Shown: piece by piece, positions 8,996 to 19,827 of the stretch
How positions within the stretch are numbered: the first letter of the stretch is position 1
Layout: every line of letters starts with the position of its first letter
DNA from: Planctomycetaceae bacterium
GTDB lineage: Bacteria > Planctomycetota > Planctomycetia > Planctomycetales > Planctomycetaceae
Length of the DNA: 64,000 nucleotides
Assembly (NCBI GenBank): GCA_014762625.1
Contig: JABURQ010000073.1
Coordinates: forward strand, 1 to 64,000
Direction of reading: 5' to 3'
Position numbers and translations under genes: made by a program
Notes under the pieces: model-generated
Database searches by the model: none
Told to the model about the DNA's origin: nothing
Seen by the model: only the letters and a program-made list of their open reading frames with translations

Positions 8996-9457
8996 CTACA
9001 GATTGGCTTGTCCCCAGTTCGTGATGTCGTCTCCACCACCATCCTGGTTTTGCTTATCCGGTCCCGAGGACCAGATTGCCGGTTTAACGGCGTTCGGATC
9101 CTTCGTATTCGGAAATTCGTAGAAGAGCGGAACACCCCAGGCGTCTTTCGGGATTGCTTCCAGGTACGGTTGGATCATTTGTCCTTCGGCGGACTGACTC
9201 GACATCAGCATCTGCACAACTTCGGTTTGCCCCCCTTGCGGGAACTCCGCATTGTGACTGGCGGCGTACTGTTTCACCGCTTGCTCGAAGTTGGCGATGT
9301 TGATTTTCGTCTGTTTGATGTTCGCTTCCTGCTGACGTCCCAACAGGTTCGGAACGACCATCGCGGCAATCGCCAGAATAATGCCCAGTACGATCAGCAG
9401 TTCGAGCAGGGTAAAACCGCCGCGAGGCGTGGGACGTTGTTTTCGTGAATTGTTCAT
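8996..9457 (-). CDS. gspG: GspG major pseudopilin
   Basis: 153 residues from ATG 9457, chosen because GGAGTGA lies eight bases ahead; an in-frame TTG upstream (9484) has no such site. The leader ends RGG and the mature helix begins FTLLELLIVLGIILAIAAM, followed by the hallmark GspG segment (PNLLGRQQEANIKQTKINI) and a C-terminal region with DAWGVPLFYEFPN and a run of Asp/Gly residues (DGGGDDI) like the calcium site of GspG. It forms the pseudopilus shaft. The gene sits between gspF and gspH. Confidence 0.93.
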   Translation of the reverse strand: MNNSRKQRPTPRGGFTLLELLIVLGIILAIAAMVVPNLLGRQQEANIKQTKINIANFEQAVKQYAASHNAEFPQGGQTEVVQMLMSSQSAEGQMIQPYLEAIPKDAWGVPLFYEFPNTKDPNAVKPAIWSSGPDKQNQDGGGDDITNWGQANL

Positions 9458-9524
9458 GGGTGTTTCACTCCGTAGTTCGATCAATGATTCGAGAGGATAT
9501 AAGGATGGTTCCTGAGACGGGACG

Positions 9525-10733
9525 TTACGACAGTCCCGACATCATCAGGACCGGGTATAACAGTGCAAAGATGATGTACACAACAATCACCGCCATCAAC
9601 AGCAACATCAACGGTTCGACCATGCGTACCAGCATATCGAGTTGACGGTTGGTCTGACGTTCGAGATTGTCGGAAATATTAATCAAAACCTGTTCGAGGT
9701 TGTTCGCTTCTTCGCCGACCGAGATCATTTCCATAATTTCTTTGGGAAATTGCCCGGAGGCTCTCAACGGCTCGGCCAGTGATTTACCGCTGGAAACGTT
9801 GTCCGCCGCCTCACCAATCGCGACCGAGAGCACACGGTTCCCGGTGGCGTCTTTCGCGATGCGCAACGACTGCAGGATCGGAACGCCGTTATGCAACAGC
9901 GTACCCAGAATGCGACAGAAGCGGGCGATGGCGAGATTCTTGACGATCACCCCGATCCCCCACGCTTTCAGACGAAATAAGTCGAATTTTTCACGACCGT
10001 CTTCGGTCTCCAGCCAACGCTGAGCCGCCACGCCCAATCCAACGAGCGCCAACGCAGCGAGAATCCAGTAGTTTTGCAGGAACTCGCTAAGCGCCAGCAA
10101 CGAGGTGGTCGCCATCGGCAATTCGCCCCGTTCCTGCATCCTCGAAAAGATGGGCGCAAATTTCGGCACGAAAACCACCATCATCACCGTGACGATCGAG
10201 GCGCCTGCCAGACACAAAAATGAGGGATAAATCATCGCGCCGAGGACGCGGCTTTTGAGTTCTTCCTGGTGTTCGTTAAAGGCGGCGACTCGCTTAAGCA
10301 CGTCTTCGAGAAAACCCCCTTCTTCTCCAGCGCGAACCATACTCAACACAAGTTCGTTGAACGTTTTGGGATGTCGAGCCATCGCGTCGGCGAGTCGCGT
10401 CCCGTCCGCCACCTGATCGTTGATGTCCTGGATGATCCCCTTCAAACCTGAGTGGGAGGTTTGTTCGATGATCAATTGCAACGAACGGAGCAGCGGCACG
10501 CCGGCGGCCAACAGATCGGCCAGTTTCGTGTAGAAGCCGGTCAGGAGTTTGTTACTGACTTTTTTCTGCGATTTGGCGGCGGCTTTGACCGATTCTTCAG
10601 ACAATTGAACGCGCATCGGGAACATCTGCCGACTCGAAAGGATGCCAAGGGCATCCTGTTCGCTGGCGGCCGTCAAGACGCCGCTGGTTTGCTGACCCGA
10701 GGCGAGTCGGGCTTCATACTGAAATTCTGGCAT
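9525..10733 (-). CDS. gspF: GspF inner-membrane platform protein
   Basis: 402 residues, the usual GspF/PilC length. Two homologous T2SSF domains (about residues 68-191 and 270-393) each carry the (L/T)-x-L-x-x-x-G-x-x-L signature (ADLLAAGVPLLRSLQLI and LGTLLHNGVPILQSLRI) and are separated by membrane helices; a further helix ends the protein (LMLLLMAVIVVYIIFALLY). It organises the pseudopilins and the ATPase in the inner membrane. It lies 30 bases after gspE. Confidence 0.95.
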   Translation of the reverse strand: MPEFQYEARLASGQQTSGVLTAASEQDALGILSSRQMFPMRVQLSEESVKAAAKSQKKVSNKLLTGFYTKLADLLAAGVPLLRSLQLIIEQTSHSGLKGIIQDINDQVADGTRLADAMARHPKTFNELVLSMVRAGEEGGFLEDVLKRVAAFNEHQEELKSRVLGAMIYPSFLCLAGASIVTVMMVVFVPKFAPIFSRMQERGELPMATTSLLALSEFLQNYWILAALALVGLGVAAQRWLETEDGREKFDLFRLKAWGIGVIVKNLAIARFCRILGTLLHNGVPILQSLRIAKDATGNRVLSVAIGEAADNVSSGKSLAEPLRASGQFPKEIMEMISVGEEANNLEQVLINISDNLERQTNRQLDMLVRMVEPLMLLLMAVIVVYIIFALLYPVLMMSGLS

Positions 10734-10763
10734 GATACGTTCCGTCTGAATTCAATCACTGAA

Positions 10764-12452
10764 TCAGGAATATTCTCCCTTACTGATTCTCAGAACTTCG
10801 TCGATGCTGGTGACTCCTTCGAGAACTTTGTTCCAGCCTGATTGCCGCAGGGAAACCATCCCGTTCTTCAGAGCGTGGTTGCGGATGGCTCCCGTACTGG
10901 CGTTGTTCACCGTCATATGTCGGATTTCTTCATCCATCTGCATCAATTCGAAAATACCGGTTCGCCCGGCATAGCCGATGTCGCGACAGTCGCGACATCC
11001 GACCTCTTTGTAAATCGGGCCCTCGATCTGTTTGACCGGAAAATCGACCGGAAAATCTTCAACCAGCGAATTGTCGATCGCTTTACACTTCGTACACAAT
11101 TTCCGCAACAGTCGTTGTGCGAGTACACCTTCCACCGTACTGGCAACCAGATACGGTTCGACGCCCATATCGATCAAACGGGTCATCGATCCGGGGGCAT
11201 CGTTCGTGTGCAGCGTGCTGAACACCAGGTGCCCCGTCAGAGACGCCTGAATGGCGGATTGGGCCGTCTCACCATCGCGAATTTCCCCGATCAGAATCAC
11301 ATCCGGGTCGTGACGAAGAATACTTCGCAGTCCGGCAGCAAAGGTCAACCCGATCCGCGAATGGACCTGAATCTGGCTGATACCGGTGGAGTGATATTCG
11401 ACCGGATCCTCGACGGTAATAATTTTGGTCTTGGGGTCTTTGATCTCGTTCAACGAACTATACAGCGTACTCGACTTACCGCTACCGGTCGGACCGGTGA
11501 CGAGGATAATCCCGTGCGGCAGGCTGATCAGTTTTTTGAACGGCGAGATGATTTCCGGCGGCATCCCGACGTTGGCCAGGTTAAAGACCATGCGTTCTTT
11601 ATCGAGCAGACGCATGACGATCCCCTCTCCGAAGATCATCGGGATAATCGACACACGAACGTCGATTTCGCGTCCCTTCACTCGCAGCTTGATGCGACCG
11701 TCCTGAGGTAATCGTTTCTCGGCGATATTCAAATGCGACATGATCTTCAATCGCGTAATGATCGCTGAGGCAAAGTGGTTGATTTCCGGCGGAACTGGCT
11801 GCACACGAAGCAATCCGTCGACCCGGAAACGAACCGTTAATCCTTTCTCGTGTGGTTCGATGTGAACGTCACTCGCCTGCTGGTCAATCGCCTCAACCAG
11901 CAGCTCATTCACCAACCGAATGACCGAAGCGGCTAACGCCTCTTCCGCCATCTCGCCGATGTCTTCGTCGATTTCCTCCAGCAACTCAACGCCGTTTTCC
12001 TGTTGTCGTTGAGAGACGAGTTGGTTGATGGTATCACCGCCGACGCCGAGATGAGTTTTGATCATCTCGACAACTTCCGACTTCCTGGCGAGCACCGGTT
12101 TGAGTTCGCGACCGCTGAGCGACGAAAGCTCGTCGAGCGATTCGAGATCGAAAGGGTCTCCCGTGGCAACGTGAACCAGATCGTCCACTTCACGGAACGG
12201 CAGGATCGAATGACGGTAGATGACCGTCATCGGAAACGTTCGCAACAGGTCCAGATCGATCTCGGTATTCTGGAGATCGACATACTCCATGCCGAGCGTG
12301 TCGGCCCAGGTCCGAAGGGCGTCCTCCTCGGTAATCACTCCCATCTCGACGAGTTGTTCGTCGATGCGATGGCCGTTGCGCTGGGTGTGCGCCAAATCCA
12401 ACTGCTGCTGGGAGATGAGGCCTTTCTGGAGTAGTAACTGATCGATCTGCAT
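10764..12452 (-). CDS. gspE: GspE/PilB-type secretion ATPase
   Basis: 562 residues. An N-terminal MshEN-type domain (about 1-150) is followed by the secretion-ATPase core: Walker [10 protein letters not shown] near residue 320, Asp and His boxes, Walker B region [19 protein letters not shown], and a tetracysteine zinc motif (CTKC about residue 455, CRDC about 488) that marks GspE/PilB rather than PilT. It powers pseudopilus assembly and docks on GspL. The gene is the second of the operon, 83 bases after the GspD-like gene. Confidence 0.95.
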   Translation of the reverse strand: MQIDQLLLQKGLISQQQLDLAHTQRNGHRIDEQLVEMGVITEEDALRTWADTLGMEYVDLQNTEIDLDLLRTFPMTVIYRHSILPFREVDDLVHVATGDPFDLESLDELSSLSGRELKPVLARKSEVVEMIKTHLGVGGDTINQLVSQRQQENGVELLEEIDEDIGEMAEEALAASVIRLVNELLVEAIDQQASDVHIEPHEKGLTVRFRVDGLLRVQPVPPEINHFASAIITRLKIMSHLNIAEKRLPQDGRIKLRVKGREIDVRVSIIPMIFGEGIVMRLLDKERMVFNLANVGMPPEIISPFKKLISLPHGIILVTGPTGSGKSSTLYSSLNEIKDPKTKIITVEDPVEYHSTGISQIQVHSRIGLTFAAGLRSILRHDPDVILIGEIRDGETAQSAIQASLTGHLVFSTLHTNDAPGSMTRLIDMGVEPYLVASTVEGVLAQRLLRKLCTKCKAIDNSLVEDFPVDFPVKQIEGPIYKEVGCRDCRDIGYAGRTGIFELMQMDEEIRHMTVNNASTGAIRNHALKNGMVSLRQSGWNKVLEGVTSIDEVLRISKGEYS

Positions 12453-12535
12453 GGAATTCTCGAATCCGTTTTGTGAACGGAATGTGGTTCGGTCGGAAGA
12501 TAATTCAGAAAATGGAAGGAGTCTCTCGGAAGGGA

Positions 12536-15500
12536 TCAGCGTCCGCGGCCACCAAAACGCGAACCACCGCCACCGCGTTGTCCACCACCACCGGGGGAAA
12601 AGAGACGAGTTCGTGCTCCGCCGTCCTGGCCGCCACCGCCGCCTTGTTGCATCCGTTCCCGCATGCGTTGTTCCATCATGCGACGGAACTGGTCGGCTTC
12701 ACGTTGACCTTCGTTGTCGCGGTCACCGCGATTCCCCTCATTGCGGTTATTGGAGTCATCGTTGCCGCCTCGACGTTCGGTCGATGTCGCACTGACTTTG
12801 ACTTTCGGTAAGAGCGATTGCAGTGTTTGCTGCACCATGATGGGATCGGCGGATTCCAATCGCACTACACGAACGGTCTTGTTGGCCTCTTTGGCGGATT
12901 GATCCACCGATTCGACTAAAGTTTGAATCTCCTGGAACAGGGCATCACTCGCCGACACGATCAGTTGGCTGGTGCGTTCATCCACACCCAACGTCAATTT
13001 CGCCAACTGGGGACCGTTGGCTGCACCGCCATTCTGCCCCATCAGCATTGCGGCAAACGGATTATTGCCACCGTTGTTGCGTCCACCGGCCTGCGGCCCC
13101 GTACTGAGGTAATCTTTATAGACATCGCTGACGATGTTGAAGACTTCATTGACATCCGCGTATTCGACCGGAATTTGACGCGGCTCGCGATCACGAAGCG
13201 ATTCGGGAAGATCGGAGGCGTCGAGCACTTTCAGGAATTGCTCCACCTCGGCCACTAGATGATTCGGCCCGGTCACAAATAACGCATTCAGACGAGTCTC
13301 GGGAATGATTTTCAATGACGTCGCACTATCCAACGTGGCGCTCAAACCCGAAACATCGGCCATCTGTTCCCCAAGTCCCATCAAGCTTCCCATCAAGGAA
13401 CTGTCTCCGCCGCTGGAAGATGAAACCGACGAATCAGGAATCAGTTGTTCCAGGGTGTAAGCCACTTCCGTAGCATCCGTTGATTGCAGATAGAAGAGCG
13501 TCCAGTTTTTTTCCGGCGGCATCGCCAAACCGATCGCCTGAATGAGTTCTTTCATCAATGTGATCGCTTCAGGATCATCCGAACCGACGACGAGATTGTC
13601 TCCCTGGACCGTGAGAATCACCGGAGGAGCCTCGTCACCACTTGCTGCCCCCGTATTTTCGGCCTCAGGTTCTTCGAGACGGCGTTCGAGCTCGTTTAAC
13701 AGGTTTTCTTCTGGATTGGACTCGGTTTGCGGTCGCTGACTGGCGGGCGTGAGGTCGAGAACTGGTTTCTTATTTTCCTCGATCGCCTGTTGTAATTCTT
13801 CGTCCATTTCCTGCAACACCTGATCGACGCTCAACTCCTCGCGTTGCTGAACCAGCAGTTCCAACTCGCGATACATCTGGGCCGTAAACGAATCCCCCTT
13901 AGGAGCGCTTTCGCGAGTCGAGACATCCTGCGAACTCTCGGAGGATGTGCCGCCGGACTTCGAAGGAACGTACTCCCCTTTCACCGGATTTCGCGTTCCG
14001 GGAATTACGACGCGAATCGGATTCGGTTGCTGCGATTCCCAGTTACGTTGCAGGATGCGAATCATGTCAGCCGCGTTGCGACCGCCGAGCGGTATTGAAA
14101 TGACCGGCCCTGAAACACTTTGTTTCTCCGTTCCGTCTTCTCCCAATTCCGCCAGTACAAGCTTGATCTGCGTCAGTTGTTCGTGCGAACCGCGGACCAG
14201 CAATCGACGTCCAAATGCATCCGCCTGAATCACGGGAGCAGCTTCTCCATCCGCTATGAACAGTGAATCCAAGGATGCTGCCGCACTCACCGGATCGAGT
14301 CGGCTGAGAGGGATCACAGAAACAGCAACGTCTCCCCCTTCGCCGTCCAGTTCTTTGATCATCCGCCCGATTTCTTCGTGTTCGGATTCGGTGGCCACGA
14401 TATGAATCCGTCGCGAACGTCCGTCCTCATTAACGACAACCCCCGGGCGAATTGCACTGAGCGTCTTAGTGATCTCGCGGGCATCGGCATTCTGAACAAC
14501 ATACACCTTCAGGTACGGTTCCCCTTCGGCGACTGTTGTCGTGCCGTCCCCCTCAACATCGATCGCCTTGATAAATTCCTCAATCAGTTTCATCGTGGCC
14601 CGCGGTGCCGTTACCAGCAGACTTTGAGTTCGGCTATCAGAAGTCACGTTCAAGTCGCTGGAACCGGAAGATCTTGACGAACTTGAAGACCGGCGGTTGT
14701 CAGCACCCGTAAAAGAGGAAACATTCGCGATCGTTTTCTCGATTCCGAACTGCTGTCGGACCATCGTTTCCGCTTCACTGGCCGTGAGATTCTCCAGAGT
14801 AAACTGTTGAAAGATCACTTCTTCGGGATCCTCTTCAGAGGTCACGCTTTCCAGCAACTGCGAAATCGCTCGCAGATTATCGCCGATATCCGTTACTAAC
14901 AGAGAATTCGACGCACGTAACGGAACCACACTTCCCTGCGGGCCCAAAAGGGCTTCCACTTCGCGAGCTGCCTGATCGGCTTCAATCCCGGCCAGAGGCA
15001 CGCGGATTCGCATAATTTCGTTCTTGCCCCGATTTTTCAGTTCGCTGACTTCCACATTCGGAATCAGATTCGGGGGAATCCCCTCGTCGATATTGAGAAC
15101 CACAAGAAAATTATCGCGACGAACCAGCAAGTACCCTTTTTGTAGGAGATAGCCGTTCAGAACGTCCAAAGCTTCCAGCGGCGTGTATTCCTTGGTGTCG
15201 TAGTAATTGAAGGTTCCGGGAGGCGTGACGTTCAGATCGATCGTCAATCCCGCCAGTTCCGCAAACATTTTGAGGACATCGGCCCAGGGAGCGTAGCGGA
15301 AATTGAAAGAGACTTTTTTCGTATCGGACCCTTTGAGCCCACCAAACCCGATGGTTCCATCCTGCTCGGGAAGTTTGGCGGCGGGATCAGATCCTTCTTC
15401 GGTCGTCTCGTCCGCTGCGGCGGTCTCCATCGGCGATGATTCATCAGCCTCCACTCGCGGTGCGGTAATGGCATTCTCCACCTGGGATGGTTTCACGGGA

Positions 15501-16327
15501 GTAGCTTGCGCCACACTACCGAAGGAGGCCAGCGGCCCTTCTCCTGGTCCATCTGGACGAATCATCTCACTGTTAATATTGGTTTTGGCATCAGTCGCTT
15601 TACTTCCGATTGCGGAAAAGTTAGCTGATCGGGAACCGGGGGCTCCGTTGTTCACGATCACTTTCCCGACCATCCCTTCCCATTTCTGACGTTGCTCCGG
15701 AGTCAGGACCGCAAAGATTTTTGAATTCCACTCCTGTTCGAAGGCTTCACGTTCCTCTTCCGAGGCACGGAAGCCGAGTTCGCGGCGGGCTTGTCCCCGT
15801 TCTTCCATCAATTCGCGAATTTTTTCCTGCTGGGCGTCCGTCAGTTCCAGTTTCTGGATCGTATCCGGCGTGAGTAAAGCTCGGTGCCCCTGAAACTGTA
15901 CTGAGAGTTGTTGCAGGCGGTTGACTTTATCACCGCCGATCAACTTTTTGATTTCTTCATCCGATTGAGCTCTCTTTTTCTCCATCATCGCCGACATTTC
16001 CGCGCGAATTTTTTCGCGTTCCTCGTCGGACTTGGCTTCCCGCATTCGTTCGAAATAAGGCTGCATCTCTTCCCGCTGCGGGCGGAATTTCTCCGCAATA
16101 CTCTGGGCTTTATCAATCTGATCCTGAGATAGATTCAATTCCTGTTGGGTTTCTTCCCGCATCAAGGTTCCTGTCAATCCCGGACTGAATCCCCTTGAGA
16201 TCCCAACTCGCGGCCCCCCAAAAGGTTGAGCATGAGCGGAGGAGCCCATGCATAGAGAAATGACTCCCACACAGAGCAGTAAACCGCTCGGACAATGGCG
16301 AAGGGATAACTGTCGAGATGAACTCAT
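12536..16327 (-). CDS. GspD-like secretin N-domain protein with Spy/LTxxQ-like front domain
   Basis: 1263 residues from ATG 16327, chosen because it starts a clean signal peptide ([19 protein letters not shown], cut before QPFGG). Residues about 45-230 are helical and charged with repeated LTxxQ motifs ([27 protein letters not shown]), resembling Spy/CpxP periplasmic chaperones. From about residue 350 come an N0-like domain ([20 protein letters not shown]) and at least six N1-type ring domains, with Ser-, Glu- and Asn-rich linkers, and a Gly/Arg-rich tail. No C-terminal secretin barrel domain is recognisable after the N-domains, which is odd for GspD. It heads the gspEFGHIJKLM operon. Whether it forms a pore or only a periplasmic ring cannot be told from sequence. 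Confidence 0.85.
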   Translation of the reverse strand: MSSSRQLSLRHCPSGLLLCVGVISLCMGSSAHAQPFGGPRVGISRGFSPGLTGTLMREETQQELNLSQDQIDKAQSIAEKFRPQREEMQPYFERMREAKSDEEREKIRAEMSAMMEKKRAQSDEEIKKLIGGDKVNRLQQLSVQFQGHRALLTPDTIQKLELTDAQQEKIRELMEERGQARRELGFRASEEEREAFEQEWNSKIFAVLTPEQRQKWEGMVGKVIVNNGAPGSRSANFSAIGSKATDAKTNINSEMIRPDGPGEGPLASFGSVAQATPVKPSQVENAITAPRVEADESSPMETAAADETTEEGSDPAAKLPEQDGTIGFGGLKGSDTKKVSFNFRYAPWADVLKMFAELAGLTIDLNVTPPGTFNYYDTKEYTPLEALDVLNGYLLQKGYLLVRRDNFLVVLNIDEGIPPNLIPNVEVSELKNRGKNEIMRIRVPLAGIEADQAAREVEALLGPQGSVVPLRASNSLLVTDIGDNLRAISQLLESVTSEEDPEEVIFQQFTLENLTASEAETMVRQQFGIEKTIANVSSFTGADNRRSSSSSRSSGSSDLNVTSDSRTQSLLVTAPRATMKLIEEFIKAIDVEGDGTTTVAEGEPYLKVYVVQNADAREITKTLSAIRPGVVVNEDGRSRRIHIVATESEHEEIGRMIKELDGEGGDVAVSVIPLSRLDPVSAAASLDSLFIADGEAAPVIQADAFGRRLLVRGSHEQLTQIKLVLAELGEDGTEKQSVSGPVISIPLGGRNAADMIRILQRNWESQQPNPIRVVIPGTRNPVKGEYVPSKSGGTSSESSQDVSTRESAPKGDSFTAQMYRELELLVQQREELSVDQVLQEMDEELQQAIEENKKPVLDLTPASQRPQTESNPEENLLNELERRLEEPEAENTGAASGDEAPPVILTVQGDNLVVGSDDPEAITLMKELIQAIGLAMPPEKNWTLFYLQSTDATEVAYTLEQLIPDSSVSSSSGGDSSLMGSLMGLGEQMADVSGLSATLDSATSLKIIPETRLNALFVTGPNHLVAEVEQFLKVLDASDLPESLRDREPRQIPVEYADVNEVFNIVSDVYKDYLSTGPQAGGRNNGGNNPFAAMLMGQNGGAANGPQLAKLTLGVDERTSQLIVSASDALFQEIQTLVESVDQSAKEANKTVRVVRLESADPIMVQQTLQSLLPKVKVSATSTERRGGNDDSNNRNEGNRGDRDNEGQREADQFRRMMEQRMRERMQQGGGGGQDGGARTRLFSPGGGGQRGGGGSRFGGRGR

Positions 16328-16738
16328 GTTATTCTCACTTAGGCTTGCGACTTGAGGTATCACGTTGATCACAGGCCCCCTCAAATGCGAAACTTGTTGC
16401 AATAAATATACTTACGACCAATCAGGCCGTTGAATGGACTCTTGTATTCATCATGACCGGCACGGCGGGTCACCGTGAACCCCGATTCGTGCAAAACTTT
16501 TCCTAATTTGGAGTGTTTAGTCACGTATGATACTCTCACCAGTATGAACCCTTGAGCCCGAATATGGGTTTCTCAGGATTTGAGAGAACCATCCTTTCCT
16601 GTCATTCACCGGAATCTACAAGGGTTTTGACGATTATGGCGTCTGACAGCTAACGGAAAAACCGGTTCTCTTTGACGACAGACCTAAATTAAACCCCTGA
16701 ACGGTCTTGAAGTACCGCAAAAAATCGGAAAACGACCT
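16328..16738. promoter_or_regulatory. Divergent intergenic region, presumed promoters for both sides
   Basis: This 411-base stretch separates the secretion operon (minus) from the EF-hand gene (plus) and has no convincing gene. It is AT-richer than its neighbours and must hold the promoters of both transcripts. TTGACG hexamers occur near 16626 and 16673 on the plus strand but lack a good -10 partner, so no exact promoter is called. No long hairpin or repeat is evident. Confidence 0.45.
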
Positions 16739-17719
16739 ATGAGCCAATATTCTTTTTTTCGCATTCTGCTCACCTGTGGTTTGTTGTTCGGTACGTCTGT
16801 GGGCATCGCAAACGCCCAGGATAATAGTCGATCCGAGCGGTTTTTCGGCTATCTCGATCGCGATAAAGACGGTCGCCTGAGTAGTGAGGAAGCCCGCCGG
16901 ATGCCAAGTTCCATTCGCGAAGCATTCGAACGTGCTGACTTTTCACTGGATCGTGGAATTTCGAAAGATGATTTCATCCGAGAAATGCCGCGCGTGATGG
17001 AAGAGATGCAGCGTCGCCGCGAAGAGGAACGGAATCGCGACCGAAGTCGCGACGATGACCGGCGCCGTGAAGAGCCTCGCCGTGAAGAGAGTCGCCGCGA
17101 TGATGATCGCAGAAGCTCTCGGGGATACACCTATTCGCCCCGCAGACGTCCCAAAATAACTATGGACATTCCGTCAAAATTCGAGGACGGCGATACGGAC
17201 GAGGACGGACAGATTGGCCTCTACGAATGGCGTCAGTGGAAACCGGAGGAGGAGAAATATCATTTTCCGGTCTACGACATCAATCGGGATGGATTCCTGA
17301 CGCCGCGCGAGTTGAGTAACCCTCCCAGTCGCGAGGAAATCGACAATTACCTTGCCTCGATTGGCGCTCCCCCTCAACCGGCCGGGCGTCGTCCTTCACG
17401 CCCCTCCTCGGGATCACAGACGCCGTCTCTCAACCCGACCGCACAAGCAAATAAACCTGTACCAATCGGCGATCAACCAAAACCCGCCACTGCAAAACAA
17501 CCCCAGCCCAAACCAGCGGAACAGGACGCAACCACAAAAACCGCCAAGCTCTTCTTCAGTCAAATGGACGTCGATAAGAGCGGACAACTCACCCCGGACG
17601 AATGGGAACGAAGCCGACGTCTGAAACCGAAATTTGAAGAAGTCGGCATCGATTTGTCGAAACCGATGAATCTCGAACAGTTCACAGACGCCTATCGTCA
17701 AGCTTATGGCGAGACCTGA
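16739..17719 (+). CDS. Exported EF-hand protein
   Basis: 326 residues with a signal peptide cut after residue 26 (IANA-QD). Four canonical 12-residue calcium loops are visible: 40-51 (DRDKDGRLSSEE), 152-163 (DTDEDGQIGLYE), 180-191 (DINRDGFLTPRE) and 277-288 (DVDKSGQLTPDE). Between the first and second lies an extremely charged Arg/Asp/Glu tract (about 90-128), and a Pro/Gln/Lys-rich linker spans about 210-265. Such EF-hand proteins are abundant in planctomycetes; their role is not established. It is transcribed divergently from the secretion operon and may be exported. An enzymatic domain is not seen. Confidence 0.88.
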   Translation: MSQYSFFRILLTCGLLFGTSVGIANAQDNSRSERFFGYLDRDKDGRLSSEEARRMPSSIREAFERADFSLDRGISKDDFIREMPRVMEEMQRRREEERNRDRSRDDDRRREEPRREESRRDDDRRSSRGYTYSPRRRPKITMDIPSKFEDGDTDEDGQIGLYEWRQWKPEEEKYHFPVYDINRDGFLTPRELSNPPSREEIDNYLASIGAPPQPAGRRPSRPSSGSQTPSLNPTAQANKPVPIGDQPKPATAKQPQPKPAEQDATTKTAKLFFSQMDVDKSGQLTPDEWERSRRLKPKFEEVGIDLSKPMNLEQFTDAYRQAYGET

Positions 17720-17824
17720 TCTGTCGAGGAATCAATAACAATCGTGGCGGAACGTCTCGCGATTGGTTAATGTGATCAGACTGACTGATCAACTTAACCA
17801 TCTTGCAGATTTTCAGGTGACACG

Positions 17825-18811
17825 ATGACGAACCGCACGCTCTCTGTTTTCGTTTTGTTGATTCTGACCGGAGTTCTGTTGCCCCTTCCTTCCGGCTGTG
17901 CCGCGGATCCCAAAGGGAAAACCGCCTATCTAACGCCTGAAGCAGCCGGCCCCGATTTTCTCGTGCAGGGTGAATATCGGGGCATGAAAGGTTCCGATCA
18001 TAACGTCGGAGCGCAAGTCATCGCCCGCGGCAAAGGCGAGTTCGAGATAGTATTTCTCGATGGCGGTCTGCCGGGAGCGGGATGGGACGAGGAAAAGAAA
18101 CAAACGTTGCAGGGAAAAACGGGACCGGACGGAGTCGTCACCGTCTCGGCAGAGAAGTTCGCAGGCCAGATTCGTGACGGGATTCTGACTGGCGTCGGCG
18201 ATCAGGGAGTTCACTACCGACTCTACAAAGTGCTGCGTCGCTCTCCCACTCTCGGGGTCGAACCTCCCGAAAACGCACTCGTCCTGTTCAACGGCGAGGA
18301 TGTCGAGCAGTGGAATGGGATGAAGCTCGAAGAAGATAACCTGCTGGGGGTCGGCGGACGGACGAAGAAAGTCTTTAAGGATTTCCACCTCCACCTCGAG
18401 TTCCGCACGCCCTTCATGCCCGATTACACCGGACAGGCACGCGGGAACAGCGGCATGTACCTCGGCGATCAGTACGAGTGTCAGGTTCTCGACTCCTTCG
18501 GCCTCGAAGGTCTCGATAACGAATGCGGCGGCATCTACAAAAACGCCCGACCGAACGTCAACATGTGCCTGCCTCCTCTCAGTTGGCAAACCTACGATGT
18601 CGATTTCCAGGCTGCCAAATTCGATGACTCGGGTAAAAAAGTGAAGCCCGCTGTTGTCACCATCCGACACAACGGCGTCGTCATTCACGACGAGTTGGAA
18701 CTGGCCACGACTCCGGGTGGCGGCCGCAATGACGAAAAACCGGGATCGCTATACCTCCAAAATCACGGCGATCCGGTCCGTTATCGCAATATCTGGATCG
18801 TGGAGAAATAG
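17825..18811 (+). CDS. DUF1080 (3-keto-disaccharide hydrolase-like) exported protein
   Basis: 328 residues. A signal sequence ends at LPSGC-AAD; the Cys suggests a lipoprotein, but Pro at -3 is not a standard lipobox, so ordinary cleavage is also possible. Residues about 145-326 form a DUF1080/LamG-like jelly roll with the family phrases LFNGEDVEQWNG, NSGMYLGDQYECQVLDSF and PVRYRNIWI. Members act on glycans as 3-keto-glycoside hydrolases or bind sugars. The N-terminal ~110 residues are a separate beta-rich domain. Its stop shares one base with the GTG of the next gene, so the two are co-transcribed. Confidence 0.88.
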   Translation: MTNRTLSVFVLLILTGVLLPLPSGCAADPKGKTAYLTPEAAGPDFLVQGEYRGMKGSDHNVGAQVIARGKGEFEIVFLDGGLPGAGWDEEKKQTLQGKTGPDGVVTVSAEKFAGQIRDGILTGVGDQGVHYRLYKVLRRSPTLGVEPPENALVLFNGEDVEQWNGMKLEEDNLLGVGGRTKKVFKDFHLHLEFRTPFMPDYTGQARGNSGMYLGDQYECQVLDSFGLEGLDNECGGIYKNARPNVNMCLPPLSWQTYDVDFQAAKFDDSGKKVKPAVVTIRHNGVVIHDELELATTPGGGRNDEKPGSLYLQNHGDPVRYRNIWIVEK

Positions 18812-19827
18812 TGAATTCCTGCGGTTCGCATCTCCACGATCACCCGATTGAGTTTCCCCCGTTTCGCCCCCACCCTTTCCTGAAGAGTGGTGACTGGCAA
18901 ACAATTGCTCCCGTTTTACTTCCAGGACAGCGACATCTGGCGGTAAAAACGCATCACGAAGTCGAACTCGACGACGGCGATCGTATCGTCCTGGTGGAAA
19001 GCTGTCCCGAATCGTGGCAGGCGGGAGATCCGATGGTTCTCATGCTGCACGGTCTGGCCGGTTGCCACATGAGCAACTATATGGTTCGAGCCGCCGCAAA
19101 AATGCACGCACGAGGCTGGCGGACGTTTCGTCTCGACCATCGCGGCGTGGGCGCCGCACAAGGACTCGCCGACCGTCCCTATCATGCGGGCCGAATTCAC
19201 GACGCACTTGCCGGGCTGAAATACATTCAGAAACTCGGCCCCGGCTCACCCATCTCAGCGGTTGGTTATTCCCTCAGCGGCAATCTGATTTTGAAATTGA
19301 TTTCCAACCTGAAAACCGAACTTCCGAGTCGTCTGGTGTCGGTCGTTGCCGTCTGCCCCGCCATCGATCTCATCCGTTCCTCAGAGCGAATCCGAGAATC
19401 ACGCAATCGTTTTTACGATCGGCATTTTGCCAAATTTCTCTGGAAACGCTCGGAAGACTACGCCGCCGTTTCTCGCGAACTGCCTCACTTACAATCCCCC
19501 GCCGAACGTCCGCTTTCGCTTTACGAATTCGATTCCCGTGTGACGGCTCCTCTCGGAGGATTCCGCAATGTCGAGGAATATTACCAGACCTCCAGCGCAA
19601 TTCACGACTTGCATCGCATCGACCGCCCCACCATGATTCTCGCCGCTGAAGACGATCCCCTCATTCCCGCCGAAATATTTCGCGAGGCCCGTTATTCTTC
19701 GACCACATCCCTGGTGATGCCGTCTGGAGGCGGACATCTCGGCTTTCTCGGCAAAAGCAATTCTGATCCCGACCGTCGCTGGATGGACTGGCGGATCATC
19801 GACTGGCTGGACGCTCATTGGGGGTGA
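18811..19827 (+). CDS. YheT-like alpha/beta hydrolase
   Basis: 338 residues starting at a GTG that overlaps the upstream stop codon. It has the oxyanion-hole motif HGLAG (80-84), nucleophile elbow GYSLSG with Ser154, a late acid loop EDDPLIP and a catalytic His in GGGHLGF. Size and motif spacing match the YheT/EMB8 hydrolase family (COG0429), cytoplasmic enzymes of uncertain substrate, perhaps carboxylesters. No signal peptide is present. It ends directly against the stop of the convergent FAD oxidoreductase gene, leaving no room for a terminator. Confidence 0.88.
   Translation: MNSCGSHLHDHPIEFPPFRPHPFLKSGDWQTIAPVLLPGQRHLAVKTHHEVELDDGDRIVLVESCPESWQAGDPMVLMLHGLAGCHMSNYMVRAAAKMHARGWRTFRLDHRGVGAAQGLADRPYHAGRIHDALAGLKYIQKLGPGSPISAVGYSLSGNLILKLISNLKTELPSRLVSVVAVCPAIDLIRSSERIRESRNRFYDRHFAKFLWKRSEDYAAVSRELPHLQSPAERPLSLYEFDSRVTAPLGGFRNVEEYYQTSSAIHDLHRIDRPTMILAAEDDPLIPAEIFREARYSSTTSLVMPSGGGHLGFLGKSNSDPDRRWMDWRIIDWLDAHWG

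Noticed and set aside
12536-12640. Short G-rich repeats considered as a tandem repeat or CRISPR-like array
   Set aside because: They are in-frame codons of the Gly/Arg-rich tail of the GspD-like protein, with no regular spacer pattern.
16626-16680. TTGACG hexamers considered as promoters of the EF-hand gene
   Set aside because: No -10 element lies at 16-18 bases, so an exact promoter cannot be called.
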